From contig CM077643.1 of the NCBI GenBank assembly GCA_039707465.1, forward strand, positions 373,036,419 through 373,100,418: a DNA stretch of 64,000 bases, read 5' to 3'. Shown here in pieces: positions 34,324-46,509 of this stretch (position 1 is the stretch's first letter; the number at the start of each line of letters is the position of its first letter). The notes under the pieces were generated by a model. The model saw nothing but the letters and a program-made list of their open reading frames with translations. It searched no databases and was not told where the DNA came from. The position numbers were made by a program, and so were the translations under genes. The DNA is from Rhabdophis nuchalis (lineage: Eukaryota > Chordata > Lepidosauria > Squamata > Natricidae).

Positions 34324-34381
34324 ATGAACATCCTTTATATGCTGTTCGCATTCCTTTTCCTTGCATTCCTGTCTCAACCAG
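34324..34381 (+). pseudogene. Beta-defensin-like exon 1, orphaned (copy E)
   Basis: Encodes a signal peptide almost identical to that of the intact gene (MNILYMLFAFLFLAF...). The donor is GC at 34382-34383 instead of GT and is followed by AAAA rather than AAG. Upstream promoter sequence from 34060 and intron sequence to about 35050 are collinear with 30300-31330. The intron is then cut by CR1 at 35126 and no exon 2 follows before unrelated repeats. With a weakened donor, altered TATA box and no Cys-rich exon, this is a pseudogene. Confidence 0.8.
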
Positions 34382-35125
34382 GCAAAAAATAAAATTATTG
34401 ATAATTGAGAAATGACTAACTCACTATTTTCTAAGCAGGTATGATCATCACTGAAAGCAGAATAATCCTCAACTTCTTCTTTTTATTTTTGTTAAAGAAA
34501 TAACTTTGAACACTGAGGACTATTGAGCCTAAACATATTTGAAGAATATGCCATTGATTTTTCCTTTAGATTAAAACATGAGATCCAGGGAGATATACAA
34601 CTCAAGGAGGGACTGCAAAACCCGTTCATTGATTCACTATTCTCTAAAAAGCTTAACTGGGGGTTTTAATATTGTAATAAAAGAGCTAATTTGGACAGAG
34701 TGCTATGCTTCCAGGGATTCTCTAGTGTTTTTGGACTTGTTTGATTTGGTTGATCACAATTCCCCAGTTGAAAGTATAGTTAAATCTATTCTTATGTTAG
34801 GAATTTTCATCATGTTTTATGACTGCTAGTTGCTCTCTATAGAAATAGGAGGAGGAAGGATTATTAGATACATTTGCCACCTTGAGTTATTTTAAGAAAT
34901 AAAGATGAGATAAAAATAAACAAAAAATAAATATTAATTTTCTAGTGAATCTATTGATATTCAATGTGAAGAAAAGATATTGCAGCAAAATGTCACAAAT
35001 GTTCCACTTTTGAACAGCAGAGTGTCAACTTCTAAAGCATTGCCATTACTATTATCAGGTTCGGAAGGGGGGAAGGATTCCATGCATACCTTCAGTCTCA
35101 TATTTCTACACACTAGTTGGTTTAT

Positions 35126-36615
35126 AATAATACAATAGCAGATTTCGAAGGAACTTGGAGGCCATCTAGTCCAACTCCCTGTCTAGGTAGGAAGTCCTAT
35201 GCCATTTCAGACAAATGGCTATCCAACATCTTCTTGAAGACTTCCAGTGTTGGGGCATTCACAACTTCTGGAGGCAAGCTGTTCCACTGATTAACTGTTC
35301 TAACTGTCAGGAAATTTCTCCTTAGTTCTAAGTTGCTTCTCTCCTTGATTAGTTTCCACCCATTGCTTCTTGTTCTACCCTCAGGTGCTTTGGAGAATAG
35401 TTTGACTCCCTCTTCTCTGTGGCAACCCCTGAGATATTGGAACACTGCTATCATGTCTCCCCTAGTCCTTCTTTTTATTAAACTAGACATACCCACTTCC
35501 TGCAACCATTCTATATATGTATTAGTTTCCAGTCCCCTAATCATCTTTGTTGCTCTTCTCTGCATTCTTTCTAGAGTCTCCACATGTTTTCTGCATCGTG
35601 GTGACCAAAACTGAATGCAGTATTCCAAGTGTGGCCTTACCAAGGCATTATAAAGTGGTATTAACACTTCACGTGATCTTGATTCTATCCCTCTCTCTAT
35701 GCAGCCTAGAACTGTGTTGGCCTTTTTTGGCAACTGCTGCGCACTGCTGGCTCATATTTAAATGGTTGTCTACTAGGACTGCAAGATCCCTTTCACCGTT
35801 ACTGCTATTGAGCAAGGTACCATCTATACTGTACCTGTGCATTTCATTTTTGTTGCCTAAATGTAGAACCTTACCCTTTTCGCCATTGAATTTCATTTTA
35901 TTAGATAGTGCCCAATGTTCAGGTTTGTCAAGATCCTTCTGTATCTTAAGCCTGTCATCTGGAATGTTGGCTATTCCTGCCAGCTTGGTGTCGTCTCCAA
36001 ATTTGATTAGTTCAACATTTATTCCCTTGTCCAGATTATTCTTGAAGATGTTGAAGAGTACTGGACCTAAAACAGAGCCTTGGGGGATTCCACTGCATAC
36101 TTCCTGCCATGTAGATGCAGTTCCATTGAGGACTACATGTTGAGTGTGGTTGGTCAGCCAGTTACGAATACATCTGGTCGTGATGCTATCTAACCCACAT
36201 TCTTCTACTTTATCTAATAGTAGGTTATGGTCTACTTTGTCAAATGCCTTGCTAAAGTCCAGGCAAACTATATTGACGGCATTCCTCTGGTCCACTAATT
36301 TTGTCACATTATCAAAGAATGCAATAAGATTAGTCTGGCATGATCTGTTTTTGACAAAACCATGTTGGCTTTTGGTTATTATTTTGTTTGTTTCTAGGTG
36401 TTCAGTAATTCTCTGCTTGATTATTTTTTTCCAGAATCTTTCCTGGTATTGAGGTCAGGCTGATGAGTCTGTAGTTTTCTGGATCTATCTTTTTTCCTTT
36501 TTTGAAAATGGGGACCACATCAGCTCTTTTCCAGTCCTCTGGTAGTTCACAGTGTTCCAGGATCTCTGAAAGATATAGTTCAATGGTTCTGGGATCTCAT
36601 CTGCCAGTTCCTTCA
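35126..36615 (-). mobile_element. CR1 LINE with partial reverse transcriptase
   Basis: The minus strand encodes motif A (DFSKAFDKVDHNLLLDKVEE), motif B (SGIPQGSVLGPVLFNIF), motif C changed to FGDDTKLAG, and the CR1 C-terminus (EYCIQFWSPRCRKHVE, WNSLPPEVVNAPTLEVFKK). A frameshift near 35700 separates the RT from the C-terminal part. More complete than 14160-15570, with which it shares flanking sequence. Confidence 0.85.
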
Positions 36616-36619
36616 GAAC

Positions 36620-37495
36620 CCTGGGGAATATGAATTATACATATGACAGAAGGGAGGGGATGGAGAGGTAAAGTTCAGATGCCATTAAGTGGGTTTCAGT
36701 TCCACAAGAGTAAAAAAAAAAAAGTACTGTATTTTTCACAGTATGATGCATCTTTTTCCTCTAAAAACAGGCTGAAAATCTGGGTGCGTCTTATACATCA
36801 AATACAGCATTTTATTGCCTCCAGAAACCCCACCCTTTCACCAAAATGGCCGCACACATATCCTTATGGAGGCTTCTGGGGGCTGGGAAGGGCAGAAATG
36901 AGCCAAAACAGGGCATTTTTGCCCCCTGGCCCCCAGCAGCACTCCATAAGCCTCCATAAGGCTATGCATGCTATTTTTTGACCAGAAAATGGCCCGTTTT
37001 CACTAAAAAACAGCTGTTTTTCATCGTTTTGCCCCCCCAGGAGCACTCTGCAAGCCCCCCCAAGGCTGTTCATGCCTTTTATTTGAAAAAAACAGGCCCA
37101 TTTTCACGAAATCGGGCTATTTGGGGGAGGCTTGCAAAGTGTAAAAAGGGCTTTTTTTCCCTTTTGAAGAGTTGTTTAGTTAGAGTGGCTGATAAGAATT
37201 ACTTTGGTCAAGTACTGTGACTGCAGAAACAAAGATTTGTTCCAAAGGTGGTCAGTGATTTCCTTCTCCAGCACATAGGTAAATACAGCTGGAAACACCT
37301 ATCTACTTATCTACCTATCTACTCTCTCTCTCTCCCTACCTTCCTACTGTATTTCTATTTCTCTATTTCTCTCTCTATTCCTCTACCTACTTATCTATCC
37401 ACACACTCTCTCTCCCTCCCTCCCTCCCTACTGTATTTCTCTCTCTCCCCCCCTCTCTACCTACCTACCTACCTACCTATCCTCTCTCTCTCCCT
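36620..37495. mobile_element. Second copy of the TIR element, without the HAL1-like insertion
   Basis: Collinear with 15580-17285: TACTGTATTTTTCACAGTAT at about 36731, the GTGCGTCTTATACAT phrase, the TTTGAAAAAAACAG block, the empty target AAGAATTACTTTGGTCAAG near 37193, and a CTAC/CTCT array at 37300-37495. The right TIR is lost; L2-like sequence follows. Confidence 0.7.
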
Positions 37496-37499
37496 ACTT

Positions 37500-40400
37500 A
37501 CCGCCATCATACCTGGACCGTTCCGGTCTTTTAGGGTTTGACGGTGAGGAAACATCACAGAGTTCGGAGAGGTCTGGAGCGGCCTGGGCATGGCCTGGGC
37601 ATGGCCTGAGAGGAGGTAGGCTGGGGAAGCCAGGCAAGGGATGAGGAGGCTGGGCTAGAGTTGTATATCATCTGGCCGCGCGGGGAGTCAGCTTTCTGAG
37701 TGGCTCCTACCCGGCCCGTGCGGTTCCCACCCGCCCCGGGGCTGGAGTGGCCGAAGAGCTAGGAAGTGCCGGGAAGGAAGGAGTGAGTGGGCCGCGGAGT
37801 GGGCCGAGGAGCTGAGGAGCCAGGGGGGCCAGGAAGGACCCAGGAAGAACTGAGGAGAGATTGAGAGGGGCAGTTGTGATGGAAGCCGAGTCGGACCTGG
37901 CCAAGCATTTTACCACCGGGCCACGCAGCACCTACGCAGATTAGGGCCTGTGTGGCCGAAGAGGACGAGGAGGACAAGGAGCCCATGCTAAGTGGCAGAG
38001 TGACCGGCTGGGCTGAGGAACGGCAGGCCCAACATAGCCAACGAAACACAGCCAGCCACATGGTATTCCAGCTGGTCATGTGGCTCCTACCCGGACTGTT
38101 TGGGAGAGACAGAGACCTGACGGAGGGTATTGGACCATATCCCTCCAATTGGACTGCCAGGACAATCCCTTTATTATTCTGATTTGACCTTACATCCCAC
38201 CTCTCTATCCCACCCCTCTATCCCCCCCGGTCGGATAGATCTCTCCTACCCTATTTGGAATTATTATCTCTCCATACTATCCAAATTGTATTTTATTCTA
38301 TTCTGACTTGCGATTAAATATCTCAGGCGATTCTCCTTTTATGGCCAGCGTGGCCTTCGTGTAATTTTATCCAGCACCTAACTATGTATTCAAGGCTAGA
38401 TCTCCTTTGCCTGCGGGAGTCTCCCCTCTCGCAGGCGTGGCCCCCAAGTCTAACAAGGGCCCACCTCAAGGATGGATTGATTGATCCAGAGAAACGCCGC
38501 AAGAGACGCTTAGAGAGTAGGTGGCGATTCTCTCGGTCCGAAGCTGACCGAACACTGGTAAGATCCCATGTGAGGACTTATCTTCTGGCGATAAGAGTGG
38601 CCAAACGTGATTATTGTGCCACTCTTATTGCATCCGCAGATAACCGCCCTGCTGCCCTGTTTGGGGTGACCCACTCCCTAATTCAACAGAGGCTGCAGGA
38701 AGACCCTTTGCAGGGTAGAGCAGAGGAATTTGGAGAGTATCTGCAGGATAAAATCACTAAGATTGAGTTGCCCCCCACTGAAAGTAATCAGATAAAATCA
38801 GATTCAGAGTGAGTTGCCCCCCACTGAAAGTAGTCTGGAGGGATCTTCCGATGCAGGCCTTGAGACAATATTATGGGAGGAGTTTGACTTTGTCACTACT
38901 GAGGATATGGACAGGTTGTCGAGGAGACTAAAGGCCACCACATGTTTATTGGACCCGTGTCCCTCCTGGCTTGTACTGGCATCCTGGGAGGTCACATGAG
39001 GCTGGTTCCAGCATATAGTGAATGCCTCTTTGAGTGAGGGGTTCTTGCCCACCGTCCTGAAAGAGGTGGTGGTAAGACCCTTCCTCAAGAAGCCTTCCCT
39101 GAACAATGACTTCCAAAAGGCCACCATCTGGGAAAGCGCACTCTGCCCCCTCCTCTACCCGATCCAGCCCAGCCATACAGCCAAAGATTACTTCACTATT
39201 ACAGGCTGCGGGTGAGACCACACAGGACTTATCGTCAATGAGATGTTTCAAGAAATGATGAACAACGAAAAAATAATGGAAAATGTAAATGAAATGCGAA
39301 AGGAACTGATAAATTTAAAATTAGAAATATCGGAAATACAACAAAATACAAAGGATAACAAACAAAGAATAGAGGTGTTGGAGGGAGGGGTGGCTGGGAT
39401 GGGAAACAAGGTAAAGGGAATACAAAAAGAAAGTTTGGAATTAGGGAATTATATTTCAAAATTGGAGTTTGAAAGAATGTCACTTTTTCTTAGATTTCAA
39501 AACATACCAGAGTCAAATGCAGAAGATTTGAAAGAGATTATGATTACAATATTAGCGGATTATCTTCAAAAAAATAAAGAACAAATTGCATGGGATATTG
39601 ATCAGGTTTATAGAATCAATTTGGCATATGCAAGGACACATAATGTTCCAAGAGAAGTCCATGTAAATATTTTAAGGAAGTCCACGAGGGAGGAGATTCT
39701 GAGAGCCCAAAGGGGAGGGCCTTTGAAATACCAAGACAATGAGATAATCATTTTGAAGCAAATCCCAAAGAAAATTAGAGACATGAGAAGGAATTATTCC
39801 TTCCTATCTAAGAAACTATTTTAAAAAGGGATCTAGTTCAAATGGTTGTTACCAGAAGGGATGTTGGTTTTCTGGGAAGGGAGTAGAATTAAAATCAAAA
39901 CTTTAGAAGAGACAAATGCTTTTTCTCAAAAATACTCCATATTCCTAGGGGACGATGAAGGAGGAACAGTGGGGGCAGCGGCCCTTCCCAATGACGGGGG
40001 GAAAGAATCAATAGCCAAAAGACTTAGGTCTCAAAAATGATACTATTTAAAAAATTTATTTGAATGTTGTCATGATTGATGGTAAGGAAAAACAAGAAGA
40101 ATGAACATAGAAAATATGCAATGTATTTGTTATTGTGCTTGTCTTTTTTTATTTTTACTAAAAGTTGTACTATGATGAAGTTTGGGGGGGACCGCTGGCT
40201 CTGACATGAAGCTACTAAAATGTAATGTTTTTTCCTATACCCTTTTCCCAATATTATTTTGTAAAAACCAATAAATTCTTTTAAAACAAGAAGCCTTCCC
40301 TGGACCCAGCATTGGTGGTAAATTACTGTCCGGTCTCCAACCTCCACTTTTTAGCGAAGGTTGTAGAGAGTGGGTGGCACAGCAGTTTCCCCGTCACTTG

Positions 40401-41160
40401 GAGGAAATTGATTATCTAGACCCGCGCCAGTCCAGCTTCCGACCTGGTCACAGCACCGAGACGGCATTGGTCGTGTTGGTGGATGATCTCTGGAGGGCGC
40501 GGGATAGAGGTTGCTCCTCTATCCTGGTCCTATTAGACCTCCCAGCAGCTTTTGATACCATCGACCATGATATCCTATTGCACCGGCTGGGGGGGGGGTT
40601 GGGGGGGGGAGGCACCGTTTTACGGTGGTTCTCCTCATACCTCTCCAGTCAGTCGCAATTCGTGTTGGCAGGAGGGCAGAGGTCGACCTCGAGGCCCCTC
40701 ATATGTGGGGTACCTCAGAGGTCAGTCCTCTCGCCACTCCTGTTCAACACCTATATGAAGCCGCTGGGCGAGCTCATCTGTGGTTTTGGGGTAGAGTACC
40801 ATCTGTACACTAATGACACTCAGCTATACATATCTGCCCCAAACCACCCCAACGATGTCGTCGAGGTGATGTCCCGGTGTTTGGAGGCCATACGGGTCTG
40901 GATGGGGAGTAACAAACTCAAACTCAACCCATCCAAGACCGAGTGACTGTGGTTTCCGGCGTCCCGGTTTAGCCAGGTGAGTTCAACACTGGCCATAGGG
41001 GGCGAACTATTAGCCCCCGTGGAGAGGGCGCACAATTTAGTTGTCCTCCTGGAGGACCATGTGACAGCTGTGGCCAGGGGGGCGTTTGACCAGGTGCAGG
41101 TGCTCCTGCAGCTGCAAGTGGCAGATGCCTCAGACAATCAGCGGGCAGCTCAGAGGAGAC
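37500..41160 (+). mobile_element. L2-type LINE with reverse transcriptase, interrupted
   Basis: A GC-rich leader (37500-38380) precedes coding sequence. 38384-38812 encodes the pre-RT region (RRWR-like WRFSRSEADRTLVRSH, RVAKRDYCATLIAS). After damage and a HAL1-like insertion (39102-40286), the RT resumes at about 40303: RPGHSTETALVVLVDDLWRA, motif A LVLLDLPAAFDTIDHDILL, motif B GVPQRSVLSPLLFN, and motif C as YTNDTQLY in place of YADD. The catalytic Asp pair is therefore broken (N-D). The C-terminal region is lost after about 41160. A dead copy. Confidence 0.8.
39102..40286 (+). mobile_element. Divergent ORF1-only LINE copy inside L2
   Basis: Flanked by a perfect 16-bp duplication CAAGAAGCCTTCCCTG (39086-39101, 40287-40302). 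ORF1 runs from about 39243 to 40040 with a stop at about 39822: coiled coil, RRM-like FLRFQNIPESNAEDL, C-terminal domain VPREVHVNILRKSTREEIL and GMLVFWEGSRIKIKTLEE, tail AKRLRSQK. It is clearly related to, but well diverged from, the copies at 11717 and 61524, so it marks an older subfamily. It also lacks ORF2. Confidence 0.85.
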
Positions 41161-41509
41161 AATGGCCATGACTTTCACTCTCCAGGAGCGCCACAACCAT
41201 CACCGCCGCCACCACCGCCTAAGGCATCCCAGTAGCAGAGCAGAGCAGGAGACCTGAAAGCAAAACATCTCTCCTTTCCCATCATTGCTGCCCATTGGCC
41301 CAATTCCCCAATGCAATTTGTGGAGCTGCTTGTCCTCAACTGGAGTGAGTGGGGTGGGGGTGGTTTTCAGACTTTCACTGTATATGGCTATAGGTAGGAA
41401 GATGGGGGCATCTCAGGAGTGAGGTGTCAAGTGCCAACCCCTCCCTTCTGCCCCCATGAAAATCACCCCACCCCACTCACGCCAATTAAATGTGCATAGG
41501 GTGATAGGG
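41161..41509. other. Unassigned sequence between L2 and gypsy remnants
   Basis: Moderately GC-rich with no ORF or terminal repeat that I recognise. Confidence 0.35.
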
Positions 41510-42811
41510 TTGATGTCAGGCTCTGCTTTTGCTTTGCTTTTGCCTGCATAGGCTGACATGTTGAAACGGGGGGAGAGCTAGGGTTGCTAAGCTACTAAGG
41601 GGGGCAGGAGAGAGAGACGGACACTTGTTATCACATTCAGCTAACGAACTACATTCCATTCTGATGATGACCCTGAGAAGGAACTGCACCTGATGTCGTG
41701 GCTGACTTTGCATTGGACAACATGCTGGGCTGAAAGGGGGGAGGTTGGATTATGCTTTGTTACGTATGTTGCGCGCCTAAATGTTTCATTCCTTGCTTAA
41801 CATTGGCTGAAGCCACATCATTATCAGTAAAAGTAGCCTTGAACATTTAAATGAAGTCAAGTATGTTCTTTCTTGATGATTGATGGAAACAGTCATGACA
41901 AAAAAAGCAAGGAATCTAATTATCTCGTCTCTGAGCTAACCGCTTCAGCAGCGAGTGAGAAAATAAAACCTTCAAAAATGTCAGATGCAGGGAAAGAAGA
42001 TTTATTGGGAGCCATGGCCCCAAGTACAACCCCCCTGATCCACCCTCCGTTTCCAGTCCAGATGTCCAGCAAACCGAAGACAGGTCAGTCGTTGAACTTT
42101 TAAAGGATCTTAGCCTGGGAGTTGAATCTGAAGATAAATCAGTTTGTCACCGATGGTCAGAGGGAGTGGGCAGGAAAGGAATGTTTGAAGAAAAGCCTTG
42201 GGTAGTAACTACTAGATGCAGAAGGGCCCTCTCCCCCCCTCGCTGGGAGGTGGCAGATGAGGAATTTTTTCTAAGGCATGAAGCCCAGAAGCTAATCTCG
42301 AAAGCTGATAATTTGAAACGCAGCAGGGAGAGAGAGAGAAAATGCTTCCCCGACCCTCTGGGCTGGTTATTACCCAGGAAAGAGGAAGAGAAACCCCGCA
42401 CGGGAGGAACCCTGGCCGAGAAAGTTGAGCATACACAACGGCTAGAAACGGCCGAAGGAGGGAGGAAAGTCCTAGAAGGGAAGCAGCCCCGCCCACCCCC
42501 CACCTAGAATGGCTACTGTTCCTCCATTGGGAGTAAAATTTGGGGGTGAAACAAAGGAATTAGGAATTTTCCTTCTGCATGTCAGCAATTATATGAGACA
42601 AGCTGCAACTGATTTACCAAGTGATGAAGCTAAGATTAGAGTTGTTTGTCTATCTCTGGAACACAAAACAGCAGATTGGGCTGTGTCCCTACACAACGAT
42701 AACTCTCCTCTGAAGAGAAATTTCGACAGATTTATGTTCGCCCTCAAAAGGCGATTCGAAGACCCACACATAGAACGAAAAGCCCGCTACGAATTAAGAA
42801 CATTACGCCAG

Positions 42812-44819
42812 GACTTCCGCTTCCGCCCTCCAACGGCGACGGATGGGTCCTGGACTCGTCCGCCGCTTTGTCCTTTTTTCTGCCCCCCGACGGGGGCGAG
42901 ACGCCCCACCCTGGGGGTCTTCCATAGGGTTGGCTTGCTGGGGTCGCTCTCTTCCCATGGCGGTGGGAAAGCGACCCCTGTCTTCAGCCTAGGTGAGGAA
43001 AGGCTGGCTGCGGGGGGGAGACGCCTGTCTCTGCCTTCGCCAATGGAGATCGGAAAAGTTTTTTAACTGTGGAGAGAGCCGGACGTTCGGGTCGGAAGGC
43101 TCTCCCGAGGCTCGGCTGCGAGGTGAAGAGTGAGTGTATTTTTATTTGTTATTTGATCTCCGCTGGCAGCGCTGGACTAAAAAGCTTGGAGGGGGGTGTT
43201 TTTTCGTCAAACCCCCCTTGGATTTAAAGCGGCGCGTGGAAATGGTTTCTCGCTGCGAGGAACGGACTTTTTTTCTATGTGGTTTGCCTCGAACTTAGGG
43301 AAAGCGAGTGAAAGTGAATTGCGGCTTGCAACAATGTTTCTAAATTCGATTGGCTTGCTACAATTTATTCTTTGTTACTTACTCCGGCTGGCTCCCAGCT
43401 TGGGCGCTGGAAGATGGCTGCTCTCTGCTCCTGAATGACTATTTTATTTATGGAAAATTACCAACATCTCCTTGTGATTTGGACTTCCTCTTGCTATCAA
43501 TGAAGAATTTTTTTGGATTAATTGATTCCTTGTCTGGAGTGCCTTCTTCACTATAACTATTGATTTGGAAAAGTGTTTCTCTTCTGATTCCTGAACTTTT
43601 TACAACCTTGATTTGAAACTTTCATCTCCTGACTTGCCTCAGCGGCCCCACCCAAAAAACGCCATCTTAGTGGCACTGACTTTAACAGTTAACCATGGCA
43701 CAAAAATCAGAACTGGCAGGTCTGGACCAAAATTGTCTTCTCTGGAATCTGTGATACAAACTTTGGTGCAGGAAATCAAGGCCCAGAGAGAAGAAAACAA
43801 CAACTTTAAGAAGGAACTCCTGGAAACTCGGAACTAAGTGCGGGAGAACATACAGAAAACTGAAGATCTGGAAGGGGGGCTAAATGAGGCAAAGGGAGAG
43901 CTTAAAAATGTTAACAGTGAGGTGGGGGAATGAACTTGGCATATGTCTAGGATGGATTTCGAAAGGATGTCATATTTTTTAAGATTTCAGAATATTTCTG
44001 AAGAATCTGGTGAATGCCTTCCTGATCTCATGAGCACAATTTTAGCAGACTATTTACATAAACCTAAAGATGAGATCAGGGGGGACATTGACCTAGTCTA
44101 CAGAATAAATTCAGCATATGCCAGGATAAATGAAGTACCCAGAGAGATACACATTAAATTTGTTAGAAGGTCAACCAGAGAGGGAATCTTGAGGGCGCAG
44201 AGAGGGGGTCCGTTAATTTACCAACAAAAGGTTGTCGTTATCTTGAAGCAGATCCCAAAAAAAATTAGAGAAATGAGAAGGAAATTTTCCTTCTTATCCA
44301 AAAAATTGTTTGACCACGGGGTCTGGTTCAAGTGGGCGATGCCCGAAGGGATGCTGGTGTTCTGGGAAGGAGGAAGGGTGAAGATTAAAACAGTTGCTGA
44401 GGCGGAAGCCTTTCTTAAAAAACATTCCTCTGTCCTGGGGGAAGATCCAGGGGGAGCGGAGGGGGCCTCGGCCCCGCCCACTGGGGGCCAGGCAGGAGAA
44501 AAAGAAGATACAATTGCCAAATGACTTAGATCCAAAAAATGACTTTGCTTGCCTTTTTTTTTCTTTACGAACTTTTTTTTATTATTCCTTTTGTACCAGG
44601 ATGTTTGTACATGTCTGCCAGCTCAGAATTGGAAATGTATTATGTATTCACTTGTCTTTATCTTGTAGTATTTTTTTTGATAATTTTTTTTTACTATTGT
44701 TTTATTATGTAACCCGGGATGGGCCAAGGACTCTGACGCAAAGGTTCTCAAAATGTTTCTGTAACCCTTACCCCACCCTTTAGAAAATTGTTAAAACTCA
44801 ATAAAACTTTTTCAAAATC
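42812..44819 (+). mobile_element. Full-length ORF1-only LINE (HAL1-like), copy 3, decayed
   Basis: Inserted in the gypsy gag with a perfect 16-bp duplication AAGAACATTACGCCAG (42796-42811, 44820-44835). The 5' end (GACTTCCGCTTCCGCC) and GC-rich leader align with copies 1 and 2, and the 3' end carries the same CAATAAAACTTTTTCAAAAT. Length about 2008 bp. Confidence 0.85.
43695..44542 (+). pseudogene. ORF1 of HAL1-like copy 3, broken
   Basis: ATG at 43695 corresponds to the start in the intact copies. A frameshift follows within about 15 codons, an in-frame TAA sits at about 43835, a TGA near 43931, and the tail ends early at a TGA near 44521 (AK then stop instead of AKRLRSKK). The RRM and C-terminal domains at 43943-44524 remain open (FLRFQNISEESGECLPDLMS, PREIHIKFVRRSTREGIL). 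Confidence 0.85.
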
Positions 44820-45789
44820 AAGAACATTACGCCAGAATGATCAGCCAGTCCAGGATTATTGCTGTTTTCGGCAATTATCTGTGTACATGAGGGGTTGGAA
44901 TGAGGAGGCCCTTATCGACATTTTCATTGAGGGCTTGCATCCAGATCTATATCAGAGATGTATCAACAGAGACAACCCGTGAACGCTCGAAGATTGGTAC
45001 GATTTGGCTGCCGAAGTGGAACTTGATTTACTCAGACATACTAATATTCATTCCATTGTTAGAAGTTTTAAAGCCCCCCCCCATACCGTTGTGACAGCGT
45101 AAGAGAACGGTGGGGTGGACCCCGCAACAAACCCCGCAGTACGACTTGTTTTAAATGCGAGAAAGAAAGGCATTGGGCTAATGCTTGCAGGATGACATCA
45201 AGACCCCGCCCCAAACCAGCCAATGAAATGGGCAAAAGCAACAGAAGACCTGACCTTCGTACCAGACCTGCTATGTCAGGAATGGAGCCACTGGACCTCA
45301 CTACCGCCTATGGCACACCACTGGAGGAACCGAATGACTGGGAAAAGAAGGCCGAATCAGACGAGGAGGCAGATAAACACTGGGTGAGTTCCCGATCGGG
45401 CCCCATGACTATTCCCCTTAAACTGAAAACACCCTCTAGTACCTGTTTCTCAGAATCACTAGCCCTTTTGGATTCTGGGTGTTCACGCTGCCTTATAAGC
45501 CAAGACCTAGTACAAACACTAGGAATTCGCCTTAAGACTTTGAAAGTTCCTATCGCATTTTGTCAAATGGATGGTTCAGTCGTGGGAGGTGGGCCAGCAC
45601 AATTTGTTACAGAACCTATTGAAGTAACAATTGGCGATCACCATAAAGAAACCGTTCATTTCTAATCTATTCATTTTAAATGGATAGTAAGGCTTATTTG
45701 CCAGCCTCCCAGCTGACAAAACAGAAATGTGTGTGAGAGAGGAGGGGGAGAGAGAAAGAAAGAAAGAGTCAGACAAAAAGAGAAAGGAA

Positions 45790-46085
45790 GGGAGGGTATG
45801 TCTACTTTAATGAAAAGAAGGACTAGGGGAGACATGATAGCAATGTTCCAATATCTCAGTGATTGCCACAAAGAAGAGGGAATCGAACTATTTTCCAAAG
45901 CACCTGAGGGTAGAAAAAGAAGCAATGAATGGAAAATAATCAAGGAGTGAATTAATTTAGAACTAAGGAGAAATTTCCTGGCAGTTAGAACAATTGATCA
46001 GTGGAACAACTTGACTCCAGAAATTGTGAATGTTCCAACACTGGAAGTTTTTAAGAAAAGTTTGGTCACCATTTGTCTGAAATGG
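45790..46085 (+). mobile_element. CR1 LINE 3' fragment
   Basis: Plus-strand codons for MKRRTRGDMIAMFQYL, ELFSKAPEGRKRSNEWK and WNNLTPEIVNVPTLEVFKK, the CR1 C-terminus. Joined on the left to gypsy-derived and GAGA-rich sequence. Confidence 0.8.
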
Positions 46086-46089
46086 TATA

Positions 46090-46505
46090 GGGCCATGATG
46101 GCGACCCTATGGCACACTTGCCACAGGTAGCACGTGGAGTCATTTTTTAGGGCACATGAGGCATAGGCCTGTCAGCTCCAGCACACATGCATCTGCTGGC
46201 CAGACGATATCAGCCTTCATTTTTGGCCATTTTTCACCCTCTGGAGGCTTCCCTGAAGAATGGGGTGAAAAATAGCCCTATGGACAACCCGGAAGTCCAT
46301 TCCCAAATTGCCATTTTGCATGTTGGGCCATTTTTCGCCCTCCAGAGGCTTCAGGAGGCTTCCCTGAAGCCTCTGGATGGTTAATAACAGCTCAATATGC
46401 AAACCGGAAGTCGGAAAATGGGCCGTTTCCCAGAAGGGTGGAGGAGGCCGTTTTCACTGCACCCAGGCTCCTCTTGTTATTCTATTCTATTCTATTCTAT
46501 TCCAA
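46090..46505. mobile_element. hAT-like MITE and TTCTA array
   Basis: CATGATGGCGACCCTATGGCAC at its left is the same family as 20748 and 58437. An ATTCT pentanucleotide array of about five units lies at 46478-46502. The right end is not clear. Confidence 0.45.
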
Positions 46506-46509
46506 ACAA

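Larger units (their letters stand above)
41510..45665 (+). mobile_element. Ty3/gypsy LTR-retrotransposon remnant (gag and protease)
   Basis: 41510-41870 may be LTR or leader sequence (tentative). Gag-like coding starts near 41978 and, with a frame break near 42507, continues to the insertion at 42812 (DWAVSLHNDNSPLKRNFDRF, LKRRFEDPHIERKARYELR). It resumes at 44836 (QDYCCFRQLSVYMRGWNEEAL, EGLHPDLYQRC). A zinc knuckle CFKCEKERHWANAC (C-x2-C-x4-H-x4-C) is at 45147-45188. A retropepsin domain follows in 45192-45665 with active site LLDSG (DSG at 45471-45479) and a later hydrophobic/Gly segment. RT, RNase H, integrase and the 3' LTR are absent: the element ends at about 45665. Confidence 0.75.
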
